From contig NZ_JAIXTJ010000034.1 in the NCBI RefSeq assembly GCF_027483985.1, positions 1 through 64,000 on the forward strand: a stretch of 64,000 nt of DNA, given 5' to 3'. Each line of letters starts with the position of its first letter. The first letter of the stretch is position 1. The DNA is from Flavobacterium sp. Lineage in GTDB: Bacteria; Bacteroidota; Bacteroidia; Flavobacteriales; Flavobacteriaceae. A program made the translations under genes and the position numbers. Of the stretch, positions 52,747 through 61,881 are shown in pieces. The notes under the pieces are model-generated. The model was not told where the DNA came from. It made no database searches and worked only from the letters and a program-made list of their open reading frames with translations.

Positions 52747-53796
52747 ATGAAATTATCTCATTTTCAATTCAATTTACCAACAGAATTATTAGCTGAATAT
52801 CCAGCAGAAAACCGTGACGAATCTCGTTTAATGGTGATCGACAGAAAAAAAGGAACCATCGAACACAAAATGTTCAAAGACGTTATCGATTATTTCGGTG
52901 ATGGTGACGTTATGATTCTGAACAACACCAAAGTTTTTCCAGCTCGTATGTATGGTAATAAAGAAAAAACAGGTGCAAGAATCGAAGTTTTTTTATTAAG
53001 AGAACTTAACGCTGAACAACGTCTTTGGGATGTTTTAGTTGATCCTGCACGAAAAATTAGAATTGGAAACAAATTATATTTTGGTGATGACGACTCATTA
53101 GTAGCCGAAGTTATCGACAATACAACTTCTCGTGGAAGAACTTTGCGTTTTCTTTACGACGGTTCTTACGAAGAGTTCAGAAATAAATTAACCGAACTTG
53201 GTGAAACGCCTATTCCAAAATACATCAACCGCGAGGTTAACGAAGAAGATGCTGAGCGTTACCAAACCATTTATGCCAAAGAAGAAGGTGCTGTTGCAGC
53301 TCCAACGGCAGGTTTACACTTTTCTAAACATCTATTAAAAAGACTAGAGATTAAAGGTGTTGATTTTGCAGAAGTAACACTTCACGTTGGTTTAGGAACT
53401 TTCAATCCAGTTGAAGTTGAAGATTTATCTAAACACAAAATGGATTCTGAGGAATTAAAAATTACTCAAGCAGCTTGTGATATTGTTAATAATGCCAAAG
53501 CTAAAAAGAAAAAAATCTGTGTAGTAGGAACAACTTCAATGCGTGCCGTTGAAAGTTCAGTTTCTTCACAAAGAACACTTAATCCGTTTGACGGTTGGAC
53601 TAATAAATTCATTTTTCCACCTTACGATTTTAGTATCGCTGACGCAATGATTACCAATTTCCACACACCAAAATCAACATTATTGATGATGATTTCAGCT
53701 TTTTGTGGACACGATTTAATGAAAAAAGCTTACGAAGAAGCTATCAAAGAAGGATATAAATTCTACTCTTATGGTGATGCAATGCTAATATTGTAA
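52747..53796 (+). CDS. queA: S-adenosylmethionine:tRNA ribosyltransferase-isomerase
   Basis: The enzyme transfers and isomerises the ribosyl part of SAM onto 7-aminomethyl-deazaguanine in tRNA, the penultimate step of queuosine synthesis. It has 349 residues with hallmarks [15 protein letters not shown] (near 18), [13 protein letters not shown] (near 58), APTAGLHFS (near 183), [12 protein letters not shown] (near 214) and [10 protein letters not shown] (near 258). A terminator follows. Confidence 0.95.
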   Translation: MKLSHFQFNLPTELLAEYPAENRDESRLMVIDRKKGTIEHKMFKDVIDYFGDGDVMILNNTKVFPARMYGNKEKTGARIEVFLLRELNAEQRLWDVLVDPARKIRIGNKLYFGDDDSLVAEVIDNTTSRGRTLRFLYDGSYEEFRNKLTELGETPIPKYINREVNEEDAERYQTIYAKEEGAVAAPTAGLHFSKHLLKRLEIKGVDFAEVTLHVGLGTFNPVEVEDLSKHKMDSEELKITQAACDIVNNAKAKKKKICVVGTTSMRAVESSVSSQRTLNPFDGWTNKFIFPPYDFSIADAMITNFHTPKSTLLMMISAFCGHDLMKKAYEEAIKEGYKFYSYGDAMLIL

Positions 53797-53816
53797 TCTA
53801 CTATTTTCAATAATTT

Positions 53817-53848
53817 AAAATCTCATCAGTAATGGTGAGATTTTTTTT
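53817..53848 (+). terminator. Rho-independent terminator after queA
   Basis: AAAATCTCA (53817-53825) and TGAGATTTT (53836-53844) form a stem followed by T. Confidence 0.8.
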
Positions 53849-53884
53849 ATCCACAATTTTGTCATTCCGCAGGAATCTCATTAG

Positions 53885-54011
53885 GAGCGAATCACTAGGC
53901 GTTATTACAAACCATTATCCTGCTGCTGAAACTCGCTTTTTTCTAATGTTGCCTTAGATTCTCGAAGCCAACATTAGAAAAAGAGCTCAAACAATTTCAG
54001 CATCAGGGCTA
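53885..54011 (-). repeat. Structured Flavobacterium intergenic repeat, copy C
   Basis: On the minus strand it begins TAGCCCTGAT (complement of 54002-54011) and ends ATTCGCTC (complement of 53885-53892), with AGCAGGATAATGG inside. Its hairpin arms are TTTTTCTAATGTTG and CAACATTAGAAAAA, unrelated in sequence to those of copies A and B but equally self-complementary. Confidence 0.8.
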
Positions 54012-54121
54012 GTTGGCCATTGTCTTACATAAAATCAACTGAAACAACACAAACATTTAAACAACTAAACTTTTAAACTTTTAAACTTTTCTCTACATTT
54101 ACACCACAAACAAATCACACA

Positions 54122-55399
54122 ATGACTTTTCAAAATAATCTTCAATTCGCGCAACAATTAGATGCTCAAGACGAATTAAAAAACTACAGACAACAATTCA
54201 TTTTTCCGCAGCACAACGGTAAAGATGTGATTTATTTTACTGGAAATTCTCTTGGACTTCAGCCAAAATCAGCTAAAAATTATGTTGACGAAGTAATGAA
54301 CGATTGGGCAAATCTTGCGGTCGAAGGTCATTTTTATGCCGATAAACCATGGTGGGATTACCACGAGCGTTTTGCAGAACCATTAAGTAAAATTATGGGA
54401 ACAAAACCTTCTGAAGTTTCAGTAATGAATACTTTAACTATCAACCTACATTTATTGATGGTGTCGTTTTATCGTCCAACTACAACTAGATACAAAATCA
54501 TTTGCGAAGAAAAAGCATTTCCTTCCGACCAATACATGTTTCAATCTCAAGTCAATCACCACGGCTTTAAACCCGAAGAGGCAATTGTTGAAATTAAACG
54601 TCGTGAAGGCGAACACAACATCCGCATAGAGGATATTTTAGCTAAAATTGAAGAAGTTGGTGATGAATTAGCATTAGTTTTATTTGGCGGCGTAAACTAT
54701 TACACAGGACAAGTTTTTGATATGAAAACCATCACAGAAGCCGGACATAAAGTTGGAGCTTACGTAGGTTTTGACCTTGCACACGCGGCAGGAAATATCA
54801 AACTTGAATTACACGATTGGAATGTTGACTTCGCTGCTTGGTGTTCTTATAAATACATGAACTCCGGACCAGGAAATGCCTCTGGTATCTTTGTTCACGA
54901 AAAACATCATCATTCTAATCTGCCTAGATTTGCAGGTTGGTGGGGACACAATAAAGAACGACGTTTTAAAATGGAACCTTCTTTTGATCCAGTTCATGGT
55001 GCTGATGGATGGCAGGTTTCTAATCTACCAATTTTGTCTTTAGCTCCATATTTAGCATCGGTTGAACTATTCGCCGAAGTCGGAATGGACAAACTAATTA
55101 CCAAAAGAAATCAAATCACAGCTTATTTAGAATTTATTCTGCACGAAATTGATAAAGAAGTAAATAGCACTTTTGAAATAATTACACCTTCTAATCAAGA
55201 GGAAAGAGCTTGCCAATTGTCTGTTTTTCTTCACGGTGAAGGCCGAAGTTTATTCGAATACTTAATGAGTAACGGTGTTATTACAGATTGGCGTGAACCT
55301 AATGTAATTCGTCTAGCGCCAGTTCCATTATATACTTCTTACGAAGATATGTACAACTTTGGACAAATTTTAAAACAAGGAATACTTTTAAAAGGATAA
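54122..55399 (+). CDS. kynU: Kynureninase
   Basis: The pyridoxal-phosphate enzyme splits kynurenine or 3-hydroxykynurenine to (3-hydroxy)anthranilate and alanine. It has 425 residues. Typical segments are YFTGNSLGLQPKSA (near 39), FPSDQYMF (near 133), GFDLAHAAGN (near 217, with the cofactor-binding Asp) and WCSYKYMNSGPG (near 240, with the Schiff-base Lys). Kynurenine 3-monooxygenase is encoded 4 kb downstream on the same strand, so the pair probably serves tryptophan breakdown or NAD synthesis. Confidence 0.94.
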   Translation: MTFQNNLQFAQQLDAQDELKNYRQQFIFPQHNGKDVIYFTGNSLGLQPKSAKNYVDEVMNDWANLAVEGHFYADKPWWDYHERFAEPLSKIMGTKPSEVSVMNTLTINLHLLMVSFYRPTTTRYKIICEEKAFPSDQYMFQSQVNHHGFKPEEAIVEIKRREGEHNIRIEDILAKIEEVGDELALVLFGGVNYYTGQVFDMKTITEAGHKVGAYVGFDLAHAAGNIKLELHDWNVDFAAWCSYKYMNSGPGNASGIFVHEKHHHSNLPRFAGWWGHNKERRFKMEPSFDPVHGADGWQVSNLPILSLAPYLASVELFAEVGMDKLITKRNQITAYLEFILHEIDKEVNSTFEIITPSNQEERACQLSVFLHGEGRSLFEYLMSNGVITDWREPNVIRLAPVPLYTSYEDMYNFGQILKQGILLKG

Positions 55400-55477
55400 A
55401 AAGATAAAATAATTGATAGACTAAAGAATGAATCGTTTTTCTTTTGATACATCTTTCTATTTTCAAAATTAAATAAA

Positions 55478-56566
55478 ATGACAAAACAAGAAATTATAAA
55501 TACGTTTGATCCTTCACAACCAGGATTGGCTGATGCCACTATTTTCGGATTACCATTTTCAGCAGAACAGTCAGAAATTATTATCATTCCTGTACCTTGG
55601 GAAGTTACCGTAAGTTACGGTGCTGGTGCGTCTGATGGTCCAGAAGCTGTTCTTGACGCTTCTTTTCAAGTTGATTTAAACCATCAAGATTTTCCTGAAT
55701 TATGGAAACTAGGAATGTATTATGCCGAAGTTCCAGAGACTTGGAAATCTAATTCTGATAAATACAAAGCACTTGCTCAACCTATTATTGAAGCTTTAGA
55801 AGACGGACAAAATGTTGCCGAAATTCCTGCTTTACAATCTGATTTAGAAAAAATAAATAAGGTTTGCCGTGACTTACATACCGAAGTTAAAGAAACGGTA
55901 TTGCATTGGATGAACCAAGGTAAAAAGGTTGTGCTACTTGGTGGCGATCATTCTACGCCATTGGGTTATTATGAAGCTTTAGCAACAAAGCACGACAATT
56001 TCGGAATCCTTCATCTTGATGCACATATGGATTTGCGAATTGCTTATGAAGGCTTTACCTATTCGCATGCATCAATAATGTACAACGCATTGCAAATTCC
56101 GCAAATTTCCAAAATCGTTCAAGTCGGAATTCGTGATTTTTGCGAACAAGAAGTTGATGTCGTACATTCTGAAAACGGAAGAGTTTTAGTACACACTGAT
56201 GCTGATTTGAAAAAAGAAACTTTCGAAGGAAAGAATTGGTTACAACAATGTGATGCAATCATTGCCTCTCTACCGCAAAAAGTTTACATCTCTTTTGATA
56301 TTGACGGAATGTATCCGTGGTATTGCCCAAATACTGGAACTCCAGTGCCAGGCGGATTTTCATTTGAACAAGCAACTTATCTGTTTAATAAATTGGCCGA
56401 AAGCGGTAAAGATATCATCGGTTTTGATCTAGTTGAGGTTGCTCCAGGTGAAAACGACGACTGGGATGGAAATGTAGGTGCCAGAATGTTGTTTCACATG
56501 TGCGGCGTTTTAGCTAAAAACAACGGACTGAATGTGGGACAGAAAATTCAGTTTCCAAGACAATAA
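55478..56566 (+). CDS. Arginase/agmatinase/formimidoylglutamase family hydrolase
   Basis: The 362-residue protein has all binuclear manganese ligands: GGDHST (about 148-153), LDAHMDLR (about 177-184) and SFDIDGMYP (about 269-277). Family members hydrolyse amidino groups of arginine, agmatine or formimidoylglutamate. The substrate pocket is not one I can assign. It follows kynU by 78 bases, so a link to the kynurenine route is possible but unproven. A strong terminator follows. Confidence 0.85.
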   Translation: MTKQEIINTFDPSQPGLADATIFGLPFSAEQSEIIIIPVPWEVTVSYGAGASDGPEAVLDASFQVDLNHQDFPELWKLGMYYAEVPETWKSNSDKYKALAQPIIEALEDGQNVAEIPALQSDLEKINKVCRDLHTEVKETVLHWMNQGKKVVLLGGDHSTPLGYYEALATKHDNFGILHLDAHMDLRIAYEGFTYSHASIMYNALQIPQISKIVQVGIRDFCEQEVDVVHSENGRVLVHTDADLKKETFEGKNWLQQCDAIIASLPQKVYISFDIDGMYPWYCPNTGTPVPGGFSFEQATYLFNKLAESGKDIIGFDLVEVAPGENDDWDGNVGARMLFHMCGVLAKNNGLNVGQKIQFPRQ

Positions 56567-56583
56567 TAAAATTCATTCATAAT

Positions 56584-56623
56584 AAAAAAAGCTTTTCTAT
56601 ACCTTTTAGAAAAGCTTTTTTTT
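56584..56623 (+). terminator. Rho-independent terminator
   Basis: AAAAAAAGCTTTTCTA (56584-56599) and TAGAAAAGCTTTTTTTT (56607-56623) form a long stem with a short loop. Confidence 0.88.
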
Positions 56624-56723
56624 GCTTGATAAAAATTATATAATACTAAATGAAAATTATATAAGTCGCAGTAGATAGTGATAACTTAACTTTGTAACAT
56701 AATAATACAAAACAAATATACTC

Positions 56724-57143
56724 ATGAAAAATTTAGCAATTACACTATCGATACTAATAGGTTTAGCAGTTTCTTCTTGCAAAAATAATGATGCAATGGG
56801 AGTTGTTAAAGACGAAAAACAAGCAACAATTGATTCAATGAAAGTTGTTGCAGAAAAACAAAGAATCATCGACTCAATGAAAGTAGAAGCTTCTAAAATC
56901 GAGAAACAAAAAGAAGTCGTTTATGTAAATCAAAACGGAAATTCTTCAACGACAACTACAACTACAACAAAGAGAAAAGGTTGGAGTGGTGCTGCAAAAG
57001 GTGCCGTAATTGGTGCAGGAGTTGGAGCAATAACTGGAGCGGCTATCAGCAAGAAAAAAGGTGAAGGTGCCATTATAGGAGGTTTAGCCGGCGCTGGAGT
57101 TGGTGCTGGTACAGGTGCTATAATTGACGGAAAGAAAAAATAA
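56724..57143 (+). CDS. Glycine-zipper lipoprotein
   Basis: The 139-residue protein has its lipobox cysteine at residue 19 (AVSSC). A short Lys/Glu-rich coiled-coil-like stretch (about 35-70) with two DSMKVxA units follows, then a Ser/Thr run near 73-85. The C-terminal Gly zipper (about 90-135) has alternating GAGVGAITGA and GGLAGAGVGAGTG, a YMGG-like/outer-membrane Gly-zipper pattern. It may insert in or span the membrane, function unknown. A TAACTTTG -7-type box is at 56687-56694. Confidence 0.8.
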   Translation: MKNLAITLSILIGLAVSSCKNNDAMGVVKDEKQATIDSMKVVAEKQRIIDSMKVEASKIEKQKEVVYVNQNGNSSTTTTTTTKRKGWSGAAKGAVIGAGVGAITGAAISKKKGEGAIIGGLAGAGVGAGTGAIIDGKKK

Positions 57144-57167
57144 AAATTGGTTTAGTTTAGGTTAGGT

Positions 57168-57205
57168 AAAAGCTTGCAAAAATCTTATTTTTTGCAGGCT
57201 TTTTT
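57168..57205 (+). terminator. Rho-independent terminator
   Basis: AAAAGCTTGCAAAAA (57168-57182) pairs with TTTTTGCAGGCTTTT (57189-57203) with one G-U pair. Confidence 0.8.
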
Positions 57206-57234
57206 ATTTATATTTGAGTTCAATTTAACATCAA

Positions 57235-59619
57235 ATGAAAATAATTAAAAAAATAGCATTACTACTACTTTTACTTATTGTAATTCTATCAGCAGTAATT
57301 TATATTTATTTACAATCTACAAAACCGCAATATGAAGGTGAAATTGCCATAAAAAATATCTCTAAAAATACCGAAGTCTATTTTGATGATTATGGTATTC
57401 CTCATATTTATGCCGTAAATCAAAAAGAAGCTCAAGTTGTTTTAGGCTATGTACATGCGCAAGACAGGTTATGGCAAATGGAACTAATGCGTCGCATTGC
57501 AGCTGGCAGATTATCAGAACTTTTTGGAAATAAAGTTTCTAAGACCGATATGTTTTTTGCAGGTTTAGGAATTGATGAAAATTCTGAAAATGCCATAGCT
57601 CAATTAGATAAAAATTCACCATCTTATATTTTAGCAAATGCTTATTTAGATGGAATAAATCAATACTTAGAAAATGGTAAAACTCCAATTGAGTTCACGC
57701 TATTAGGTTTAGAAAAAAAACCATTTACTCTTAAAGATGTTTATAATATCTTCGGATATATGTCATTTAGTTTTGCGATGGCTCAAAAAACCGATCCTTT
57801 AATGACTGATATTAGAGCTAATTTAGGTCAAAATTATCTAAAAGATTTTGGACTTGATGGTTCACTTGGTGCTGTTCAAATAAAAAGTTATAACGGAAAA
57901 GTTGCTGATTATTCTGAAATTGCTACACAAGTTGCAAGTTTGTTAGAAAATTCTCCTGTTCCAGCGTTTATTGGAAGTAATAGTTGGGTCATTGGTGCGC
58001 AAAAAACTAAAAAAGGCAAAGTTATTTTTGCCAACGATCCACACATTGGTTTTTCGCAACCTTGTACTTGGTATGAAGCACACATTTCTTGCCCAGATTA
58101 TGAAGTTTATGGTTATTATTTGGCAGGAACACCGTTTCCGCTTTTGGCTCACAACCGAGATTATGCTTATGGTTTAACGATGTTTGAAAATGATGATATT
58201 GATTTGTTTGAAGAAGAAGTAAATCCAAAAAATCCAAATCAGTATTTATATAAAAATAATTTTTTAGAGTTTAAAACCCGAACCAAAACTATCAAAGTAA
58301 AAGACAGCGCTGATATTGTCATAAATACCAAAGAAAGTATTCACGGTCCGATTATGAACGGAATTTTGAATACCATTTCAAATAAAAAGCCAATTGCAAT
58401 GTCGTGGATTTATACGCAACAAAAAAATCAAATTTTAGATGCAGTATACTATCTTTCTCATTCAAAAAATGTAACTGATTTTAGAAAAAATATTGAACTT
58501 ATTCACGCGCCAGGATTGAATATCATGTATGGCGATGCTCAAAATAATATCTCGTGGACAGCCGCAGGGAAATTATTTAAATTACCAAAAAATGTCAACC
58601 CAAATTTCATTTTAAATGGAAGCAATGGTGAAGATGATAAAAAGGAGTTTCTTGATTTCTCTAAAAATCCATCGGCATTAAATCCGAAGTGGAATTATGT
58701 GTATTCTTCTAATAATCAAACAGAAGCTGTTGATGGTTATTTATATCCAGGTTATTATTTACCCAAAGACAGAGCAATGCGAATAGAAAGTTTTTTGGTT
58801 GCTAAAAACGATTGGACAGTATCTGATGTTGAAAAAATGTTATTAGATAATACTTCAACCAATGCAGAAAAAATTGCCATTCAACTAGTTGCTGATTTGA
58901 ATACAAATGATTTTTCAAGATTAGAAAAAGATGCTATGTATTCGCTAGTTAATTGGGATGGACAAAATGAATTGACTACCATTCAATCTGTAGTTTATAA
59001 TAAATTTATATACAGATATTTAGAAAATACGTTTCAAGACGAATTGGGTAAAGACAAATTTTCGGCATTGCTTTCAACACACATTATTAAGCAAATCATT
59101 GAAAGTCAAACAGCAAATCAAAATTCGGTTTGGTGGGATGATGTTGCTACAAAAGATAAAATTGAAACTCGACGAGAAATTTTCACAAAATCATTTAGAC
59201 AGTCCATTGCCGAACTTGAAAAACAACTCGGAAGTGATTTAAGTAAATGGACTTGGAATCGAGTGCACACACTCGAACACAATCATCCAATGGGTCAAAT
59301 AAAAATGTTAGCACCGTTTTTTAACGTTGGTAAATTTGAAGTTGCCGGAAGTAATGAAGTGATAAATAATTTAATGTTCGGATTTCCATCCAATGGAATT
59401 TATGAAGTAAAAGCTGGACCTTCAACTAGAAGAATTATCGATTTTTCAGATGTTGAAAATAGTGTTAGCATTTTGCCAACCGGAAATTCAGGAAATCCTA
59501 TGAGTAAACATTATAATGATCAAGCCAAAATGTATAATAAAGGCAAATTCAGAAAAATGAAAATGAATAAACAGGAGATTATAAAAACTTCTACTAAATT
59601 GGTTTTTAAAGCTAAATAA
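57235..59619 (+). CDS. Penicillin acylase family protein
   Basis: This N-terminal nucleophile amidohydrolase precursor has 794 residues: membrane anchor or signal (about 5-25), alpha chain (about 35-245), spacer/processing site, and beta chain starting at the predicted nucleophile Ser248 in GSNSWVIG. HIYAVNQKEAQVVLGYVHAQDRLWQMEL (about 56-83, given here in parts: HIYAVNQKEA and GYVHAQDRLWQME) is the conserved alpha-chain region; FANDPHIGF (near 263) and the late NHPMG region follow. Homologues cleave aliphatic or aromatic acyl amides, including acyl-homoserine lactones. The substrate here is unknown. A TATATTTG -7-type box lies at 57209-57216. Confidence 0.88.
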   Translation: MKIIKKIALLLLLLIVILSAVIYIYLQSTKPQYEGEIAIKNISKNTEVYFDDYGIPHIYAVNQKEAQVVLGYVHAQDRLWQMELMRRIAAGRLSELFGNKVSKTDMFFAGLGIDENSENAIAQLDKNSPSYILANAYLDGINQYLENGKTPIEFTLLGLEKKPFTLKDVYNIFGYMSFSFAMAQKTDPLMTDIRANLGQNYLKDFGLDGSLGAVQIKSYNGKVADYSEIATQVASLLENSPVPAFIGSNSWVIGAQKTKKGKVIFANDPHIGFSQPCTWYEAHISCPDYEVYGYYLAGTPFPLLAHNRDYAYGLTMFENDDIDLFEEEVNPKNPNQYLYKNNFLEFKTRTKTIKVKDSADIVINTKESIHGPIMNGILNTISNKKPIAMSWIYTQQKNQILDAVYYLSHSKNVTDFRKNIELIHAPGLNIMYGDAQNNISWTAAGKLFKLPKNVNPNFILNGSNGEDDKKEFLDFSKNPSALNPKWNYVYSSNNQTEAVDGYLYPGYYLPKDRAMRIESFLVAKNDWTVSDVEKMLLDNTSTNAEKIAIQLVADLNTNDFSRLEKDAMYSLVNWDGQNELTTIQSVVYNKFIYRYLENTFQDELGKDKFSALLSTHIIKQIIESQTANQNSVWWDDVATKDKIETRREIFTKSFRQSIAELEKQLGSDLSKWTWNRVHTLEHNHPMGQIKMLAPFFNVGKFEVAGSNEVINNLMFGFPSNGIYEVKAGPSTRRIIDFSDVENSVSILPTGNSGNPMSKHYNDQAKMYNKGKFRKMKMNKQEIIKTSTKLVFKAK

Positions 59620-59671
59620 TTTGCCGCATCTTTGTAGTCTTAAATAGGTGATGCATATTACTGTTTTAATT

Positions 59672-59703
59672 CGTTATTTTTAATTCGTAATTCGTAATTA
59701 TTA
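59672..59703 (+). repeat. AATTCGTAATT simple repeat before kmo
   Basis: Degenerate TTAATTCGTAATTCGTAATT units run up to the kmo start. A related ATAATTCGTAATTCC tract lies inside the 18.2 kb gene end. Intergenic filler of the same type as elsewhere in the window. Confidence 0.5.
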
Positions 59704-59704
59704 A

Positions 59705-61051
59705 ATGCAAACTCCCAAAAAAATTGCCATTGTAGGCTCAGGATTAGTCGGAACTTTATTAGGAATTTATCTTAAAAGAAGAGGACATACGGTTCATATT
59801 TATGACAGAAGTCCTGATATTAGAAAAATTAATTTCTCTGGAAGATCAATAAACTTAGTTTTGTCAGATCGAGGTGTTAAAGCTTTGACTGATGTTGGCT
59901 TAGAAAAAGAGGTTTTAGGAATAGGTATTCCGGTTGAAAAGCGAGCCATTCACGTAGGTGAAAATACGGTTAATGAGCAATTTTATGGTAAAGATGGCGA
60001 AGTTATTTATTCGCTATCAAGAGGTTTGCTGAATAAAAAAATGGTTGATCTAGCGGAACAAGCAGGTGTTGAATTTTTCTTTGAAGAAAAAGTTTGGGAC
60101 GTTGATTTAACCACCGCAACCATTTCAATCGGTGAAACTGAACGAGGCGAATGGATTACTAAAGATTATGATTTAACCTTTGGTGCTGATGGTGCTTTTT
60201 CAAGAATTAGACATAGAATGCAACGTCAGAGTATGTTTAATTATTCTCAAGAATTTTTAGAAATTGGCTATAAAGAATTACATATTCCTGCTAATGCCGA
60301 TGGTTCTCATAAATTAGATAAAAACTCACTACATATTTGGCCAAGAGGCAAGTTTATGCTAATGGCTTTAGCCAATTTAGACGGAACGTTTACTTGTACG
60401 TTATTTATGCCACACGACGGCGAAAATTCTTTTGAATCTCTAAAAACTACAGAGCAATTGGTAGCATTTTTTGCTAAACATTTTCCAGATACTAAAGAGG
60501 TTATACCTAATTTAGTAGAAGATTTCTTTAAGAATCCTACTAGTTATTTGGTAACAATGAAGTGTTTTCCTTGGACATTTAGTGATAAAGTAGCTCTAAT
60601 TGGTGATGCTTGTCACGCAATTGTGCCTTTTTACGGACACGGAATGAACGCTGGTTTTGAAGACATAACTGTTTTAGAACAAATGTTGGAGAAATATGGC
60701 GATGATTGGGCCAATCTTTTGAATGAATATGAAAATTCAAGAAAACCTAATGCTGATGCGATTGCAGAACTATCCTATAGAAATTTTATGGAAATGAGTT
60801 CAAAAACAGCCGACGAAAAATTCTTACTTCAAAAGAAAATCGAAAAATGGTTTTCAGATAAACATCCAGATAAATGGATGCCACTTTACAGTCGAGTAAC
60901 TTTTAGTTTACAACCTTATTCGGAAGCTTTGGCTATTGGTGATTTTCAAAATAAGATTATGGAAGAAGTAATGCAAATTCCGAATATCGAAGAAAATTGG
61001 AACAGTGAACAAGTTGAAAATTTGATTCTTGAATTATTGAATTCTAAATAA
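59705..61051 (+). CDS. kmo: Kynurenine 3-monooxygenase
   Basis: The FAD-dependent hydroxylase converts kynurenine to 3-hydroxykynurenine with NADPH and oxygen. It has 448 residues: the dinucleotide motif IAIVGSGLVGTLLGIYL (about 7-23), FSGRSINLVLSDRG (about 39-52), the second FAD motif LIGDACHAIVPFYGHGMNAG (about 299-318), and a C-terminal region that in homologues reaches the membrane. Its product is a better kynureninase substrate, matching kynU nearby. Tryptophan dioxygenase and 3-hydroxyanthranilate dioxygenase are not in the window. Confidence 0.93.
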   Translation: MQTPKKIAIVGSGLVGTLLGIYLKRRGHTVHIYDRSPDIRKINFSGRSINLVLSDRGVKALTDVGLEKEVLGIGIPVEKRAIHVGENTVNEQFYGKDGEVIYSLSRGLLNKKMVDLAEQAGVEFFFEEKVWDVDLTTATISIGETERGEWITKDYDLTFGADGAFSRIRHRMQRQSMFNYSQEFLEIGYKELHIPANADGSHKLDKNSLHIWPRGKFMLMALANLDGTFTCTLFMPHDGENSFESLKTTEQLVAFFAKHFPDTKEVIPNLVEDFFKNPTSYLVTMKCFPWTFSDKVALIGDACHAIVPFYGHGMNAGFEDITVLEQMLEKYGDDWANLLNEYENSRKPNADAIAELSYRNFMEMSSKTADEKFLLQKKIEKWFSDKHPDKWMPLYSRVTFSLQPYSEALAIGDFQNKIMEEVMQIPNIEENWNSEQVENLILELLNSK

Positions 61052-61095
61052 AAATTCCAAATTCCGTTGCGTATTTCAGTCGGAATTTGGAATTT
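61052..61095. terminator. Bidirectional hairpin between kmo and the cupin gene
   Basis: AAATTCCAAATTCCG (61052-61066) is a perfect 15-bp complement of CGGAATTTGGAATTT (61081-61095). It sits between two converging genes. Confidence 0.85.
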
Positions 61096-61108
61096 AAAGA
61101 TTGGAATT

Positions 61109-61468
61109 TTATTCTCTATGTACTTTTTCAAAATCAAAAGCAGGTTTACAAATTGCAATATATTCACAAGGTTCGTCAAACGGATTTGAATATTGTACTC
61201 TTGTATTAGCTTCAATTTTAATGGATTGTCCGGTTTCTAATACAATGGTTTCGTCTTCGATAATAAATTGCTTTTTACCTGAAATTATATAAGTATACTC
61301 TTCAAATTCAGGTGTCTGAAAAGGTTCGCTCCATTTTGGCGGAGCAATCATGTGTGCAATTGAGATGGCATCATTGTTAGTGGCAACCTTTCCGTGGTGT
61401 TCTTCAATTAATTTACCATCAGTAGTTGGAACTACAAATGGAGTTTTTTGGATTAGATATTTTTTCAT
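61109..61468 (-). CDS. Small cupin-domain protein
   Basis: The 119-residue single cupin barrel has a core of EYTYIISGKKQFIIED (about 56-71), LETGQSIKIEANTRVQYSN (about 75-93) and CEYIAICKPAF. In the first cupin motif the usual HxH metal pair is replaced by PEFEE, leaving only acidic residues, so classical metal binding is doubtful. It is not 3-hydroxyanthranilate dioxygenase, which is longer with a different motif set. It converges on kmo; function unknown. Confidence 0.72.
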   Translation of the reverse strand: MKKYLIQKTPFVVPTTDGKLIEEHHGKVATNNDAISIAHMIAPPKWSEPFQTPEFEEYTYIISGKKQFIIEDETIVLETGQSIKIEANTRVQYSNPFDEPCEYIAICKPAFDFEKVHRE

Positions 61469-61506
61469 AAATGTTAGTTATTAGTCTATGTAAAGATGCA
61501 AGGTTG

Positions 61507-61875
61507 TTATTTTTTAAAAATGAAGTAAACGGCTAAAACTAAAAAGCACATTCCTATAATATGGTTCCATTTTAAAGTTTCATTTTTAAAAAACAGCATT
61601 GAAAATGCCACAAAAATAATTAATGTGATGACTTCTTGAATCACTTTTAATTGTAATAATGAAAATGGTCCACCGTTACCTTCATATCCAATTTTGTTTG
61701 CTGGCACTTGAAAACAATATTCAAATAATGCTAAACCCCAACTAATTAAAACAATTGTTATCAAGCCTGCATTTTCAAACCATTTTAGTTCTTTAAATTT
61801 TAAATGTCCGTACCAAGCCAAAGTCATAAAAATATTAGAAAGCACTAATAATCCGACTGTAATATAAGCTTTCAT
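61507..61875 (-). CDS. DMT-superfamily (DUF486) membrane protein
   Basis: The 122-residue protein has four predicted helices and typical DUF486 residues (NIFMTLAWYGHLKF near 15, GLALFEYCFQVPANKIG near 47, LLQLKVIQEVITL near 74). I place the start at the ATG at 61875. A TTG six bases earlier is in frame, but the ATG is the better start. It begins eight bases after the stop of the HerA-like gene on the same strand, so it is likely co-transcribed. The transported substrate is unknown. Confidence 0.82.
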   Translation of the reverse strand: MKAYITVGLLVLSNIFMTLAWYGHLKFKELKWFENAGLITIVLISWGLALFEYCFQVPANKIGYEGNGGPFSLLQLKVIQEVITLIIFVAFSMLFFKNETLKWNHIIGMCFLVLAVYFIFKK

Positions 61876-61881
61876 TAGCAA

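Larger units (their letters stand above)
53797..54121 (+). other. Intergenic region with terminator and structured repeat
   Basis: The 325 bases contain the queA terminator, copy C of the structured repeat, and a short AAACTTTTAAACTTTT tract ahead of kynU. Nothing else is recognisable. Confidence 0.65.

Noticed and set aside
53847..53855. TTATCCACA, an exact DnaA box
   Set aside because: It is a single site formed by a terminator T run and the following bases. No cluster of boxes, dnaA gene or A+T unwinding element accompanies it, so it does not indicate an origin.
61109..61468. Cupin gene as 3-hydroxyanthranilate 3,4-dioxygenase completing the kynurenine route
   Set aside because: It is too short, lacks the HxH metal motif and is on the opposite strand, convergent with kmo.
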